This document shows, in pieces, positions 1-9,345 of a DNA stretch of 24,226 bases. Under the pieces are notes generated by a model. It was not told the origin of the DNA. It did no database searches and worked only from the letters and a program-made list of their open reading frames with translations. The translations under genes were made by a program, and so were the position numbers. Location: the NCBI GenBank assembly GCA_044224215.1, contig JBGAKX010000065.1, positions 1 to 24,226 of the forward strand. Reading direction: 5' to 3'. The DNA comes from DAOMFM01 sp035429825 (GTDB lineage: Bacteria > Acidobacteriota > Blastocatellia > UBA7656 > JADIYM01). Every line of letters starts with the position of its first letter. Position 1 is the first letter of the stretch.

Positions 1-560
1 AGCCGGCGCACGTCCGACGCATTGGCGGGCGGACCCTCGCAGAACTCGACGCCGCGAATACCGTCGATCTCGAGGAGGCGGACCTCGATGTACCGTCCCG
101 CCGTCTGCTCGCCAAGCGCCTGCCTGTACATCGCGGCGAGGCTCTGCTCGTACGGGAACGACGCCGGCAGCGGCGACACCGACACATTCAGCCATCCCGC
201 GTCGGATGCACCGGTCGACTTCACCGTAAACGAGCTGTCGTCGTTGGTCACGATGCTCCATCCGGGCGGGACGGTCCACGTCAAGCCGTAACGACTCCAC
301 GCGACCTCGGTACCGTGTGCAAGCGCTGCGGTCTGTGCAGGCGTCGGCGACGGCTTCTCGGCTGGCGCCGTGGATTGACCTGCCGGAGCGCCGATGACCG
401 GTGTCTCGTTGATTGTGGGGACGCCCTGGCGTGCGCGCAGAAATTCCGTCCGGTAGAACGCGACGGCGAGCAATCCGAGCCCGGCCGCAAGAAAGCCAGC
501 GATGCAGAGTCCGATGACGATGCATCCGGCCGAGAAGAGCGGTTTCTTGTCCGTGGTCAA
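1..560 (-). CDS. Membrane-anchored protein of unknown function (3' end cut by window edge)
   Basis: I read 186 codons on the minus strand without a stop from a TTG at 560-558 to the window edge. The TTG has a weak GTGAG Shine-Dalgarno 6 nt upstream and lies 7 bases after the hemD stop, so it is probably the second gene of a hemD operon. The protein starts MTTDKKPLFSAG and has one hydrophobic helix at about residues 10-36. A Pro/Ala/Thr-rich linker follows (about 50-80), then a folded domain opening with RYGLTWTVPPGWSI and continuing with a PYEQSLAAMYRQAL helix. This arrangement resembles Mog1/PsbP-like or DUF1795-type extracytoplasmic domains, which is an inference from pattern only. The likely topology is cytoplasmic N-terminus, one membrane pass, external domain. 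I do not recognise a specific function. The C-terminus is missing. Confidence 0.75.
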   Translation of the reverse strand, partial: MTTDKKPLFSAGCIVIGLCIAGFLAAGLGLLAVAFYRTEFLRARQGVPTINETPVIGAPAGQSTAPAEKPSPTPAQTAALAHGTEVAWSRYGLTWTVPPGWSIVTNDDSSFTVKSTGASDAGWLNVSVSPLPASFPYEQSLAAMYRQALGEQTAGRYIEVRLLEIDGIRGVEFCEGPPANASDVRR

Positions 561-567
561 TGAGGTC

Positions 568-1413
568 TCACTTGTTCGATGGTGGCAGTGCGTCGACGAT
601 GGCGCGTACCAGCCCTTCGTCGGTGTGGTCGTCGGCTTGCACCCAGACTTCGAGGCCGTAGCCTTGCACGGTGTTGGCAGTAACGGGCCCGATACACGCG
701 ATCTGGACGTTTCGCGCGACGTCCGTCGGGAGGAACGTTGCGAGCGCGTGGACCGCCGAACTGCTGGCGAAGGTCACGATGTCGACCGCCTGTCGACCGA
801 TCAGATCGGCGAGACGGCGGGCTTCGTGGTCGTTTGAGAGCGTCCGGTACGCATGGACTGTCTCGACATTGGCGCCGGCCTCGCGCAGCGCGTCCGGGAG
901 CACGTCCCTCGCGGCCGCTGCGCGTGCCACGAGGATTCGCGCGCCGGCGAGTGACGCGCCGCTACGGAACGCGTCCGCGAGCGACTCGGCAACAAACCGG
1001 TCGGGGATAATGCTGACTTCGCCACCTCTCTCGCGTACGGTACGTGCCGTCGCCGGACCGACGGCGGCGATCCGTGTGCTGGAAAGAGTTGAGGCGGAAC
1101 GTCCGAGCGCGGCGAGTCTGTCGAGAACCTGCGAAGCGCCGTTCGCGCTCGTAAACACAAGCCAGTCAAAGGAATCTATCCGGGCGATCGCATCATCCAG
1201 GGCCGCCGGATCGGCTGGTGACTCGATCCGGATCAGGGGCGCCGCAATCACCGTGGCGCCGAGTCCCGCAAGCGAGTCTGCGAGATGGGCCGACTGCCCG
1301 ACGGGCCTGGTAACGGCGACCGTCCGGCCGCCAAATGGCCCGTTTTCGGCCGTTGTTCGCTCGCCGACAACGTTGGCGTGGCGGTTTTCAGCTGGGTCGG
1401 ACACCGGAATCAA
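568..1413 (-). CDS. hemD: Uroporphyrinogen-III synthase (HEM4 family)
   Basis: HemD cyclises and inverts ring D of hydroxymethylbilane to give uroporphyrinogen III, the branch point to haem, sirohaem and cobalamin, in the cytoplasm. The 281-residue product has the two-lobed HEM4 pattern. It begins with GRTVAVTRPVGQ at about 28 and carries FDWLVFTSANGAS at about 82-94. It also has IAAVGPATARTV, a DVLPDALREAGANVETVHAYRT segment split across the lobes, and VDIVTFASSSAVHAL in the second lobe. The length is normal, with about 27 extra residues at the front. The first in-frame codon after an upstream stop is TTG at 1413. A GTG at 1404 is the next choice and neither has a good Shine-Dalgarno, so the exact start is uncertain. 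The gene diverges from the nuo operon across 88 bases. No other haem genes are visible. Confidence 0.93.
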   Translation of the reverse strand: MIPVSDPAENRHANVVGERTTAENGPFGGRTVAVTRPVGQSAHLADSLAGLGATVIAAPLIRIESPADPAALDDAIARIDSFDWLVFTSANGASQVLDRLAALGRSASTLSSTRIAAVGPATARTVRERGGEVSIIPDRFVAESLADAFRSGASLAGARILVARAAAARDVLPDALREAGANVETVHAYRTLSNDHEARRLADLIGRQAVDIVTFASSSAVHALATFLPTDVARNVQIACIGPVTANTVQGYGLEVWVQADDHTDEGLVRAIVDALPPSNK

Positions 1414-1451
1414 CTCATATCACGATTTGTTTCGAGGCGGTCGGAAAGCAA

Positions 1452-1460
1452 TGCTACTAT
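1452..1460 (+). promoter_or_regulatory. Candidate extended -10 promoter element for the nuo operon
   Basis: In the 88-base divergent spacer between hemD and nuoC, TGCTACTAT fits an extended -10 (TGn plus TACTAT). No -35 box with 16-18 base spacing is convincing; TTGTTT at 1427-1432 is too far upstream. A start of transcription near 1467 would leave a leader of about 35 bases before the nuoC ATG. This is a pattern match only. Confidence 0.3.
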
Positions 1461-1501
1461 AACGGCAAGCCTCAACATTTTCGTGTGCTTACGAACGTCG
1501 A

Positions 1502-2593
1502 ATGGCAGACGAGACACGACCGAACGAGACTCCTGAAGAGCGTCGAAAGCGACGGATCGAGGAGGCTCGCGCAAAGCTCAAGAGTCAGAACGCTGCGGAA
1601 GGTACTCCGTCCGAGTCGACGCCGTCGACTCCTACGGAGAGCGCCGCGGCCACGCCGCCCGCGGCTTCGGGCGAGGAGACGGTCGAAGAGCGCCGCGCGC
1701 GCCGAATCGCCGAGGCGCGGGAAAAGCTGAAGTCTCAGCAGGCCCAAGGCGAGGCGGCCGCCGCACCACCCGCGGCGGCTTCGGGCGAGGAGACGGTCGA
1801 AGAGCGTCGGGCTCGCCGGATCGCTGAGGCGCGGGAAAAGCTGAAGTCTCAGCAAGCCGAAGGCGCTCCAGCGGCCGCGCCGCCCGCGGCGGCTTCTGGC
1901 GAGGAGACGGTCGAAGAGCGCCGCGCGCGCAGGATCGCCGAGGCTCGTGCCAAGGTGAAAGGCACGGGCGCGCCGGCCGAGGCTGCCGCACAGCCCGTTG
2001 CACAGGCGCCGGCGGCTCCCGCCGTGAAGAAGCCGAAAGGCGGCGCCGAGACGTCGGACGTCGGCGACGACCCGCTCATTCGCGCGCTCAGGGAACGGTT
2101 TGGCGACTCGATCGTTTCGGCGATCGCGATGGTTGGCCAGCGGATCGTGGTGGTGACAAAGGATTCGTCGACCGAAGTGCTCGAATTCCTCCGAGACGAC
2201 CCGGCTGCGGGATTCGACCTCCTGCTGGACGTCACCGCGGTGCACCGGCCCGAGGAGGAGCGTCAGTTTGAAATCGTCTACCAGTTGGTGTCGACGACGA
2301 CCTGTGCGCGGCTGAGGGTCAAGGCGCTGCTCGTGGACGGCGAGTCCATCCGCACGGCAACCGCGTTGTGGCCGACAGCAAACTGGCTCGAGCGTGAGTG
2401 TTACGACATGTTCGGGATCGTGTTCGACGGCCATCCGGACCTGCGGCGGATCCTTCTTCCCGAGGACTGGGAGGGTCATCCGCTCCGGAAGGAGTACCCG
2501 GTCGAGTTCCGCGAGAACCGCTGGGTGCGCGAGCACCTCAATATCGTGGAAATTCCTGCGGACGCTGACTTTACCGGCAAGTTCGAAGCTTGA
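1502..2593 (+). CDS. nuoC: NADH-quinone oxidoreductase subunit C with a repeat-bearing N-terminal extension
   Basis: NuoC (30 kDa subunit) sits in the peripheral arm of complex I against NuoD and NuoB. The C-terminal part, from about residue 188 (DDPLIRALRERFG) to 345, is a normal Complex1_30kDa domain with the signature ERECYDMFGIVFDGHPDLRR and then ILLPEDWEGHPLRKEYPVEF. The first 187 residues are not part of the family. They contain four copies of a charged amphipathic motif, EERRARRIAEAREKLKSQ or close variants, at residues 12-29, 62-79, 100-117 and 138-154. Ala/Pro/Ser/Glu-rich linkers separate them. The whole protein is 363 residues, about twice a usual stand-alone NuoC. The frame is continuous, so this is not an artefact of joined genes. 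No strong Shine-Dalgarno precedes ATG 1502. It is the first gene of the operon, with nuoD 9 bases downstream. Confidence 0.95.
   Translation: MADETRPNETPEERRKRRIEEARAKLKSQNAAEGTPSESTPSTPTESAAATPPAASGEETVEERRARRIAEAREKLKSQQAQGEAAAAPPAAASGEETVEERRARRIAEAREKLKSQQAEGAPAAAPPAAASGEETVEERRARRIAEARAKVKGTGAPAEAAAQPVAQAPAAPAVKKPKGGAETSDVGDDPLIRALRERFGDSIVSAIAMVGQRIVVVTKDSSTEVLEFLRDDPAAGFDLLLDVTAVHRPEEERQFEIVYQLVSTTTCARLRVKALLVDGESIRTATALWPTANWLERECYDMFGIVFDGHPDLRRILLPEDWEGHPLRKEYPVEFRENRWVREHLNIVEIPADADFTGKFEA
1673..1966 (+). repeat. In-frame 114-bp tandem repeat encoding the NuoC extension
   Basis: Two full 114-base units (1673-1786, 1787-1900) and a partial third (from 1901) each begin GAGGAGACGGTCGAAGAGCG and encode a 38-residue period. 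The first two share long identical stretches, such as the block encoding AREKLKSQQA. A more diverged copy lies upstream at about 1526-1588. Because the unit is a multiple of three, gain or loss of a copy would keep nuoC in frame. Confidence 0.85.
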
Positions 2594-2602
2594 TGGATCG
2601 CA

Positions 2603-3739
2603 ATGCACAAGACCGACATCGCCCTCACTGACACGTCCCTCTTTGACGCGCAGGAGATGGTGCTCAACATGGGGCCCCAGCATCCGTCGACCCACGGCGT
2701 GCTGCGCGTGCTGCTGAAGCTGGACGGCGAGACGGTGATCGACCTCGACTGCGACGTGGGCTACCTGCATCGCGGCGTCGAGAAGATCTGCGAGCACGAC
2801 CAGTATCCGATGATCACGCCGTACTTTGACCGCCTGGATTATGTGGCCGCGGTCAACGGCGACCTTGTGTACGTCGAAGCGGTTGAGAAGCTGATGGGGA
2901 TCGAGGTTCCGCGGCGCGCCCAGTACCTGCGGGTCATCCTCGCTGAGTTGCAGCGGATCGCGTCGCACCTGTTGTGGCTGGCCACGCACGCGCTGGACAT
3001 CGGCGCCGCGACGATCTTTCTGTATGCATTCCGCGAGCGCGAAGAGATTCTCAAGATTCTGGAGAACTTCATCGGCGCGCGGCTGACGGCGCACGCGTTT
3101 CGCATCGGCGGTCTCGAGTGGGATGTCTATCCCGAGTTCGAGAAGCACGTTCGCGACTTCATGGCTATGCTGCCGGGCCGCGTCGACGAGTACGAGACGA
3201 TCCTGAACGAGAACCGGATCTGGCTTGGCCGAACGGTCGGCATCGGCATCCTGTCGGGGGCGGAAGCGGTCGCGATCGGGCTCACGGGACCCGTCCTGCG
3301 CGGTTCGGGGGTGAACTACGACGTGCGCAGGGCGGCGCCGTATTCGTCGTACGGCGATTTCGATTTTGTCATTCCGATCGGCGAGAGCGGCGACACGTAC
3401 GACAGATACCTTTGCCGGATGGCCGAGATCCGGCAGTCGCGTCTGATCGTTCTTCAGGCGCTCGACGGTCTCCCCGAGGGGCCGCACATGGCAGAGCGCG
3501 TGCCAAAGGTCATCAAGCCGCCGGCTGGAGAGGTCTTTCATACGAACGAGAGCCCCAAGGGAGAGATCGGCGTGTACCTTGTGAGCGACGGGACGAACAA
3601 GCCGTACCGGCTTCATATTCGGCCGCCGTGTTTTGTGAATCTTCAGGCGCTCAAACAGATGGCGATCGGCCATCTCGTGGCGGACGTCGTGGCAATCATC
3701 GGCACGATCGACATCGTGCTTGGCGAGGTGGATCGATAG
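2603..3739 (+). CDS. nuoD: NADH-quinone oxidoreductase subunit D (49 kDa)
   Basis: NuoD forms the quinone-binding pocket together with NuoB and NuoH and descends from the large subunit of NiFe hydrogenases. The 378-residue product carries the family hallmarks MVLNMGPQHPSTHGVLRV near residue 19 and DCDVGYLHRGVEK at about 49-61. It also has LAELQRIASHLLWL, ENRIWLGRTVGIG, LRGSGVNYDVRRAAPYSSY and a C-terminal GTIDIVLGEVDR. The His in GPQHPSTHG, which lines the quinone cavity in the family, is present. The length is typical for a free-standing NuoD. ATG 2603 follows the nuoC stop by 9 bases, with a weak GGA 5 bases upstream. The next gene begins 9 bases after the stop and is not a nuo gene. Confidence 0.97.
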   Translation: MHKTDIALTDTSLFDAQEMVLNMGPQHPSTHGVLRVLLKLDGETVIDLDCDVGYLHRGVEKICEHDQYPMITPYFDRLDYVAAVNGDLVYVEAVEKLMGIEVPRRAQYLRVILAELQRIASHLLWLATHALDIGAATIFLYAFREREEILKILENFIGARLTAHAFRIGGLEWDVYPEFEKHVRDFMAMLPGRVDEYETILNENRIWLGRTVGIGILSGAEAVAIGLTGPVLRGSGVNYDVRRAAPYSSYGDFDFVIPIGESGDTYDRYLCRMAEIRQSRLIVLQALDGLPEGPHMAERVPKVIKPPAGEVFHTNESPKGEIGVYLVSDGTNKPYRLHIRPPCFVNLQALKQMAIGHLVADVVAIIGTIDIVLGEVDR

Positions 3740-3748
3740 AGGTGTGTG

Positions 3749-4255
3749 ATGGGAACGACGAGTGTCAAGACTGCGCGAAGCGAGGATCTCGAGGTTGTGC
3801 GTGTGCCCGTTCAGGAGCTGACTGCCGATGCGTTCGCTCCGTATGGTGAAGTGTCTCGTCCCGGCGCGGGACTCGCGGTGGACGTGGCCGACGGCGCGCT
3901 GAGCACGTGCCATGTGCGCTGCACGGTCCAGCCCGCGACGGTTGAATTCCTTGCGCGTCACAAAATGACGACGCAGGTCTACGCGCCGCTTGGCGCGGGT
4001 GAATCGATCCTGATCGTCGCGCCTGCGTCGCCCGAGATCGAGGATTCGCCCGCAATCGATCGAGCGCGAATCGCTGCGTTCCGGCTCGACGGATCGTGCG
4101 CGATCAACCTGCACCGGGGCACGTGGCATCGAGCGCCGATGCCGGTCTCGGGCACCGCGGATTTTCTGGTCATCGACCGCGAGGGCACGCTCGACGATCT
4201 CGAGCTCCTCGACCTTGGCAGTGAGCTTGGCGTGGCACTCGAGGTCGCCGGGTGA
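3749..4255 (+). CDS. Ureidoglycolate lyase (AllA)-like cupin protein inside the nuo operon
   Basis: The 168-residue product resembles the AllA family (ureidoglycolate to glyoxylate plus urea). It has VQELTADAFAPYGEV at about 21-35, HKMTTQVYAPLG at 71-82, ILIVAPASPEI and, most tellingly, INLHRGTWHRAP at 119-130 followed by TADFLVIDREGT at 136-147. The family is a small cupin-fold enzyme with a conserved His in the xHRGTWHxP motif, present here. ATG 3749 is preferred over GTG 3746 because AGAGGTG (3738-3744) is then 4 bases away. The stop overlaps the nuoH GTG as GTGA (4252-4255), so translation of the two is probably coupled. No purine or allantoin gene is nearby. The actual substrate, or a non-catalytic role in complex I assembly, cannot be told from sequence. 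Confidence 0.8.
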   Translation: MGTTSVKTARSEDLEVVRVPVQELTADAFAPYGEVSRPGAGLAVDVADGALSTCHVRCTVQPATVEFLARHKMTTQVYAPLGAGESILIVAPASPEIEDSPAIDRARIAAFRLDGSCAINLHRGTWHRAPMPVSGTADFLVIDREGTLDDLELLDLGSELGVALEVAG

Positions 4256-5628
4256 CACACTCCGTCTTCTTTTCGGTAGCACCTGCCGCGCCCGCTCCGT
4301 GGGAACCTTGGCGTCTGTTCGAACAGCTGGGCATCCCGGCGTTCTGGGCTGAGCACGTCGTGTGGCCGGTCGTGCAGCTTGCGATCATCCTTGGCGTCGT
4401 CCTGACCGTTGTGGCGTACCTGGTCTATCTCGAGCGCAAGGTGTCGGCTTTCATGCAGGCGCGCCTTGGCCCGATGCGGGTCGGACCGCTTGGCCTGCTC
4501 CAGCCGCTCGCCGACGGGCTGAAGCTGCTCGCAAAAGAGGACATCGTTCCCGACAATGCGGACAGGTTCCTGTTCCTCCTCGCGCCTGTCATCGCAACGG
4601 GCGCCGCGCTTGGTTTGCTGGCGCTCGTTCCGTTCGGCGCGGGCTGGGCGACGGTGGCGGACGTCAACATCGGTCTGTTGCTGATTCTCTCGGTGTCGTC
4701 GATTGGGGTCTTTGGCATCGTTCTCGCCGGATGGTCGTCAAATTCGAAGTACGCGCTGCTTGGCGCCGTCCGATCATCCGCCCAGCTGGTCTCGTACGAA
4801 GTGGCCGTCGGACTTGCGCTCATCGGGCCGCTGTTGTTCTCGCGTTCGCTGTCGATGCAGACAATCGTCGACGCGCAGCGCGAGACTGGAGCGTGGTTCA
4901 TTCTGTTCCAGCCGCTCGCGTTCGGTATCTATTTCGTCTGTGCGCTTGCCGAGACGAATCGCGCGCCGTTCGATCTCCCCGAAAGCGAGAGCGAGCTCGT
5001 CGCCGGATTTCACGTCGAGTACTCGGGCTTCAGGTGGGCGCTCTTCTTCACGGCCGAGTACACGAACATCATCATCACGACTGCGATCGCCGTGACCCTC
5101 TTTCTGGGCGGATGGTGGGTGCCCGGGCTCGAGACCGCAACCGGATGGATCGCGGGCCTGTTTGGCGGCACGGACGCGTCGTCCGCCGCGTGGTCGGTCA
5201 CGTACACGCTGCTGTCGGTCGGAGTCTTCTCGATCAAGGTCCTTGCGTTGATATACGCAATCATGTGGATCCGCTGGACGCTTCCCCGATACCGGTACGA
5301 CCAGCTGATGGACCTCGGGTGGAAGTGGATGATTCCTGCCGCGCTTGCGAACATCGTCGCAACGGCCGTTTTCTACACGATCGCGCTCGAGTGGCAGACG
5401 CCGATGGGCCAGGGCCTGTTGATGAAGACACAGCCGGTGGGCATTTGGTTGAGCGCAGGCGGTTACGCCTACTTTGTCGTGACGGGACTGCTGACGGTCG
5501 GTGTGGCGTGGCTGCTGCTTGCACGGATCAATCGGCACACGGCCGATTTCAATCTCCACGCGCAGCGGCAGCTGCAGATCCAGAAGCGTGCTGACCGCCT
5601 GGCCGAGGCGGGAAGGGGAGTCTCGTGA
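4252..5628 (+). CDS. nuoH: NADH-quinone oxidoreductase subunit H, long form
   Basis: NuoH is the membrane subunit at the junction of the two arms, next to the quinone tunnel. Conserved blocks are ERKVSAFMQARLGPMRVGP (61-79), LKLLAKEDIVP (90-100) and the quinone-site loop ETNRAPFDLPESESELVAGF (234-253), then HVEYSGFRWALFFTAEY. IRWTLPRYRYDQLMDLGWKW (340-359) closes the usual family region. At 458 residues it is about 100 longer than common NuoH. The excess is C-terminal: an additional hydrophobic segment at about 398-424 and a charged tail rich in Gln/Arg/Lys. The start is GTG 4252, overlapping the AllA-like stop, with GAGG about 8 bases upstream. The stop overlaps the nuoI ATG (TGATG). Confidence 0.96.
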   Translation: MTHSVFFSVAPAAPAPWEPWRLFEQLGIPAFWAEHVVWPVVQLAIILGVVLTVVAYLVYLERKVSAFMQARLGPMRVGPLGLLQPLADGLKLLAKEDIVPDNADRFLFLLAPVIATGAALGLLALVPFGAGWATVADVNIGLLLILSVSSIGVFGIVLAGWSSNSKYALLGAVRSSAQLVSYEVAVGLALIGPLLFSRSLSMQTIVDAQRETGAWFILFQPLAFGIYFVCALAETNRAPFDLPESESELVAGFHVEYSGFRWALFFTAEYTNIIITTAIAVTLFLGGWWVPGLETATGWIAGLFGGTDASSAAWSVTYTLLSVGVFSIKVLALIYAIMWIRWTLPRYRYDQLMDLGWKWMIPAALANIVATAVFYTIALEWQTPMGQGLLMKTQPVGIWLSAGGYAYFVVTGLLTVGVAWLLLARINRHTADFNLHAQRQLQIQKRADRLAEAGRGVS

Positions 5629-6155
5629 TGGCCGAACGGCGCACCATTGGCGAGATTCTCCGCCGGCTGCTGTTCATCGACCTGTTCTCGGGTCTCGCGG
5701 TGACAATGCGATACAGCCTCCGCGCGCTGATCGAGCCGCGCGACGGCGCGAATCCGTTGCAGTCGATCTACACCGAGCAGTACCCGCGGGAACGGCCGCG
5801 TGTCGGCGAGCGGTTTCGCGGCGCGCCCAAACTCAACAACGATCCGCAGACGGGCGAGAGTCTCTGCATCGGCTGCAACCTGTGCGCGCTCGTCTGCCCG
5901 GTCGACGTGATCAACGTCGGCACGACGAATCGGGAATACGTCGATGGCGAGAAGAAGAAAAAGAAGAAGGTGTTGACGACCTTTGTGTTCGACACCTCGC
6001 GTTGTATGTTCTGCGCTCTGTGCCAGGAGACCTGCCCTACCTATTGCATCGAGCTGACGCAGGAATTCGAGATGGCTGTCGACTCTCGCGCGGGACTGGT
6101 ATGGGACCGCGAGATGCTCGAGAAGGGCATCGAAATCGTCAAGTACAAGAAGTAG
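5628..6155 (+). CDS. nuoI: NADH-quinone oxidoreductase subunit I (two 4Fe-4S ferredoxin)
   Basis: NuoI carries clusters N6a and N6b and passes electrons toward NuoB near the quinone site. In the 175-residue product the two CxxCxxCxxxCP motifs are complete: Cys 80, 83, 86, 90 (CIGCNLCALVCP) and Cys 126, 129, 132, 136 (CMFCALCQETCP). An N-terminal amphipathic part (LLFIDLFSGLAVTMRYSLRAL) fits the membrane-facing helix. Between the clusters lies a run of six lysines (109-114), encoded by a purine-only stretch, where the family usually has a short variable loop. ATG 5628 is chosen over the adjacent GTG 5625 because GGGGAG (5615-5620) is then 7 bases away. It overlaps the nuoH stop by one base. 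Confidence 0.96.
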   Translation: MAERRTIGEILRRLLFIDLFSGLAVTMRYSLRALIEPRDGANPLQSIYTEQYPRERPRVGERFRGAPKLNNDPQTGESLCIGCNLCALVCPVDVINVGTTNREYVDGEKKKKKKVLTTFVFDTSRCMFCALCQETCPTYCIELTQEFEMAVDSRAGLVWDREMLEKGIEIVKYKK

Positions 6156-6210
6156 CCCGGGCCGCAGGTCGTCGCGCGGCGCGCATCGCTTTCAATCCGA
6201 TACAAGGCTT

Positions 6211-6750
6211 ATGAATCAGGCTGGTTGGGAGATGGGGTTTTCCTACGCGCTCGGCATCGCTGCGCTGTGCGCGGGCGTGCTCGTCATCTCGCTCAGGAAT
6301 CCGGTGCACTCGGCCCTCGCGCTCGTATCGTGTCTGCTGTCGGTCGCGGGGCTGTTCGTGCTGCTCGACGCCGAGTTTCTCGCGGGCGTTCAGGTGCTTG
6401 TCTACGTTGGCGGGGTGATGGTGCTCTTCCTGTTCGTCATCATGCTTGTCAGCGTGGAACGCGCGGGGCTTGCGACGGGACGCGTATATTCGTCACAGGC
6501 GTTGCCGGCCGTGCTGTGCGTCGCGGTGCTCGTCGCAAGTTTCGAGGTTGCGGTTCGGCTTGCGGGCCCGGCGCTCGGCGGTGGATCGCCGGCCGGACGC
6601 ATCGACGGCGGGAATACGGAGTCCGTTGGAGCCGACCTTTACATGCGCGCCGCGTTGCCGTTCGAAATAGCGTCGGTGCTGTTGCTCGTGGCGATCGTGG
6701 GCGCGGTGCTGCTTGCGCGCGAGCGCAGATCCGAGCAGGCGCTCGACTGA
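6211..6750 (+). CDS. nuoJ: NADH-quinone oxidoreductase subunit J
   Basis: NuoJ is a five-helix membrane subunit that helps couple quinone reduction to proton translocation. The 179-residue product shows the family core NPVHSALALVSCLLSVAGLF (about 30-49), then LLDAEFLAGVQVLVYVGGVM and VLFLFVIMLVS. This includes the Gly-rich third helix, in which a pi-bulge is known in solved structures. A hydrophilic loop at about 115-140 precedes the last helix, which ends in ARERRSEQALD. ATG 6211 has AAGG about 5 bases upstream. It follows nuoI after 55 bases in which I see no gene. Confidence 0.95.
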   Translation: MNQAGWEMGFSYALGIAALCAGVLVISLRNPVHSALALVSCLLSVAGLFVLLDAEFLAGVQVLVYVGGVMVLFLFVIMLVSVERAGLATGRVYSSQALPAVLCVAVLVASFEVAVRLAGPALGGGSPAGRIDGGNTESVGADLYMRAALPFEIASVLLLVAIVGAVLLARERRSEQALD

Positions 6751-6763
6751 GAGGCGGACGGTC

Positions 6764-7075
6764 ATGTCGTTCTACGTAGTGCTCAGCTTTCTCCTTTTTG
6801 GAATCGGCGTCGCCGGCGTTCTGACGCGTCGGAACATCATCGTCATCATGATGTCGATCGAATTGATGCTGAACGCGGTCAACGTCAACCTCGTGGCCTT
6901 TTCGCACAACTGGGAACTGCGGGGAGCGATCGACCCGCACACGGGACAGGTATTTGCGATCTTCGTGATCGTCGTCGCTGCCGCCGAGGCAGCAATCGGC
7001 CTGGGGATCGTCGTCTCGGTCTTCCGAAATCGCGAGACCGTCGCGATCGACGAGATCGACCTGTTGAAGTGGTAG
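6764..7075 (+). CDS. nuoK: NADH-quinone oxidoreductase subunit K
   Basis: NuoK is a three-helix antiporter-related subunit of the membrane arm. The 103-residue product has the usual length and both membrane glutamates of the family: Glu33 in MMSIELMLNAVNVNLVAF and Glu75 in VVAAAEAAIGLGIVVSVFR. ATG 6764 begins MSFYVVLSFLLFGIGVAGVL, the normal NuoK N-terminus. The open frame extends further upstream, but that part overlaps nuoJ and is hydrophilic and unlike the family. GAGAGG lies about 9 bases upstream. The nuoL ATG follows 2 bases after the stop. Confidence 0.95.
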   Translation: MSFYVVLSFLLFGIGVAGVLTRRNIIVIMMSIELMLNAVNVNLVAFSHNWELRGAIDPHTGQVFAIFVIVVAAAEAAIGLGIVVSVFRNRETVAIDEIDLLKW

Positions 7076-7077
7076 GC

Positions 7078-9231
<2,154 letters not shown>

Positions 9232-9252
9232 CGCCCGCGTTGCGCGCGGCCC

Positions 9253-9270
9253 GGGCTTCGACCGAGGCCC
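9253..9270 (+). other. Possible mRNA hairpin in the nuoL-nuoM gap
   Basis: The 114-base gap between nuoL and nuoM contains GGGCTTC-GACC-GAGGCCC, a 7-bp stem with one G-U pair and a 4-base loop. No U-tract follows, so it is unlikely to be a terminator. It could be an mRNA processing or stability element. The rest of the gap holds no gene I can support, and I see no clear Shine-Dalgarno for nuoM. Confidence 0.3.
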
Positions 9271-9345
9271 AATCACGTTCGAATCTCTGCATGTCCACGT
9301 CGGACGACGGTTCTGCGCCATCACATCAATCAGTCATGAACTCCT

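Noticed and set aside
1472..4282. Very long minus-strand open frame (over 900 codons) opposite nuoC, nuoD and the AllA-like gene
   Set aside because: It mirrors the strong GC bias of the sense genes. The translation is Arg/His/Leu/Asp-rich with no recognisable domain, and the plus-strand genes are certain.
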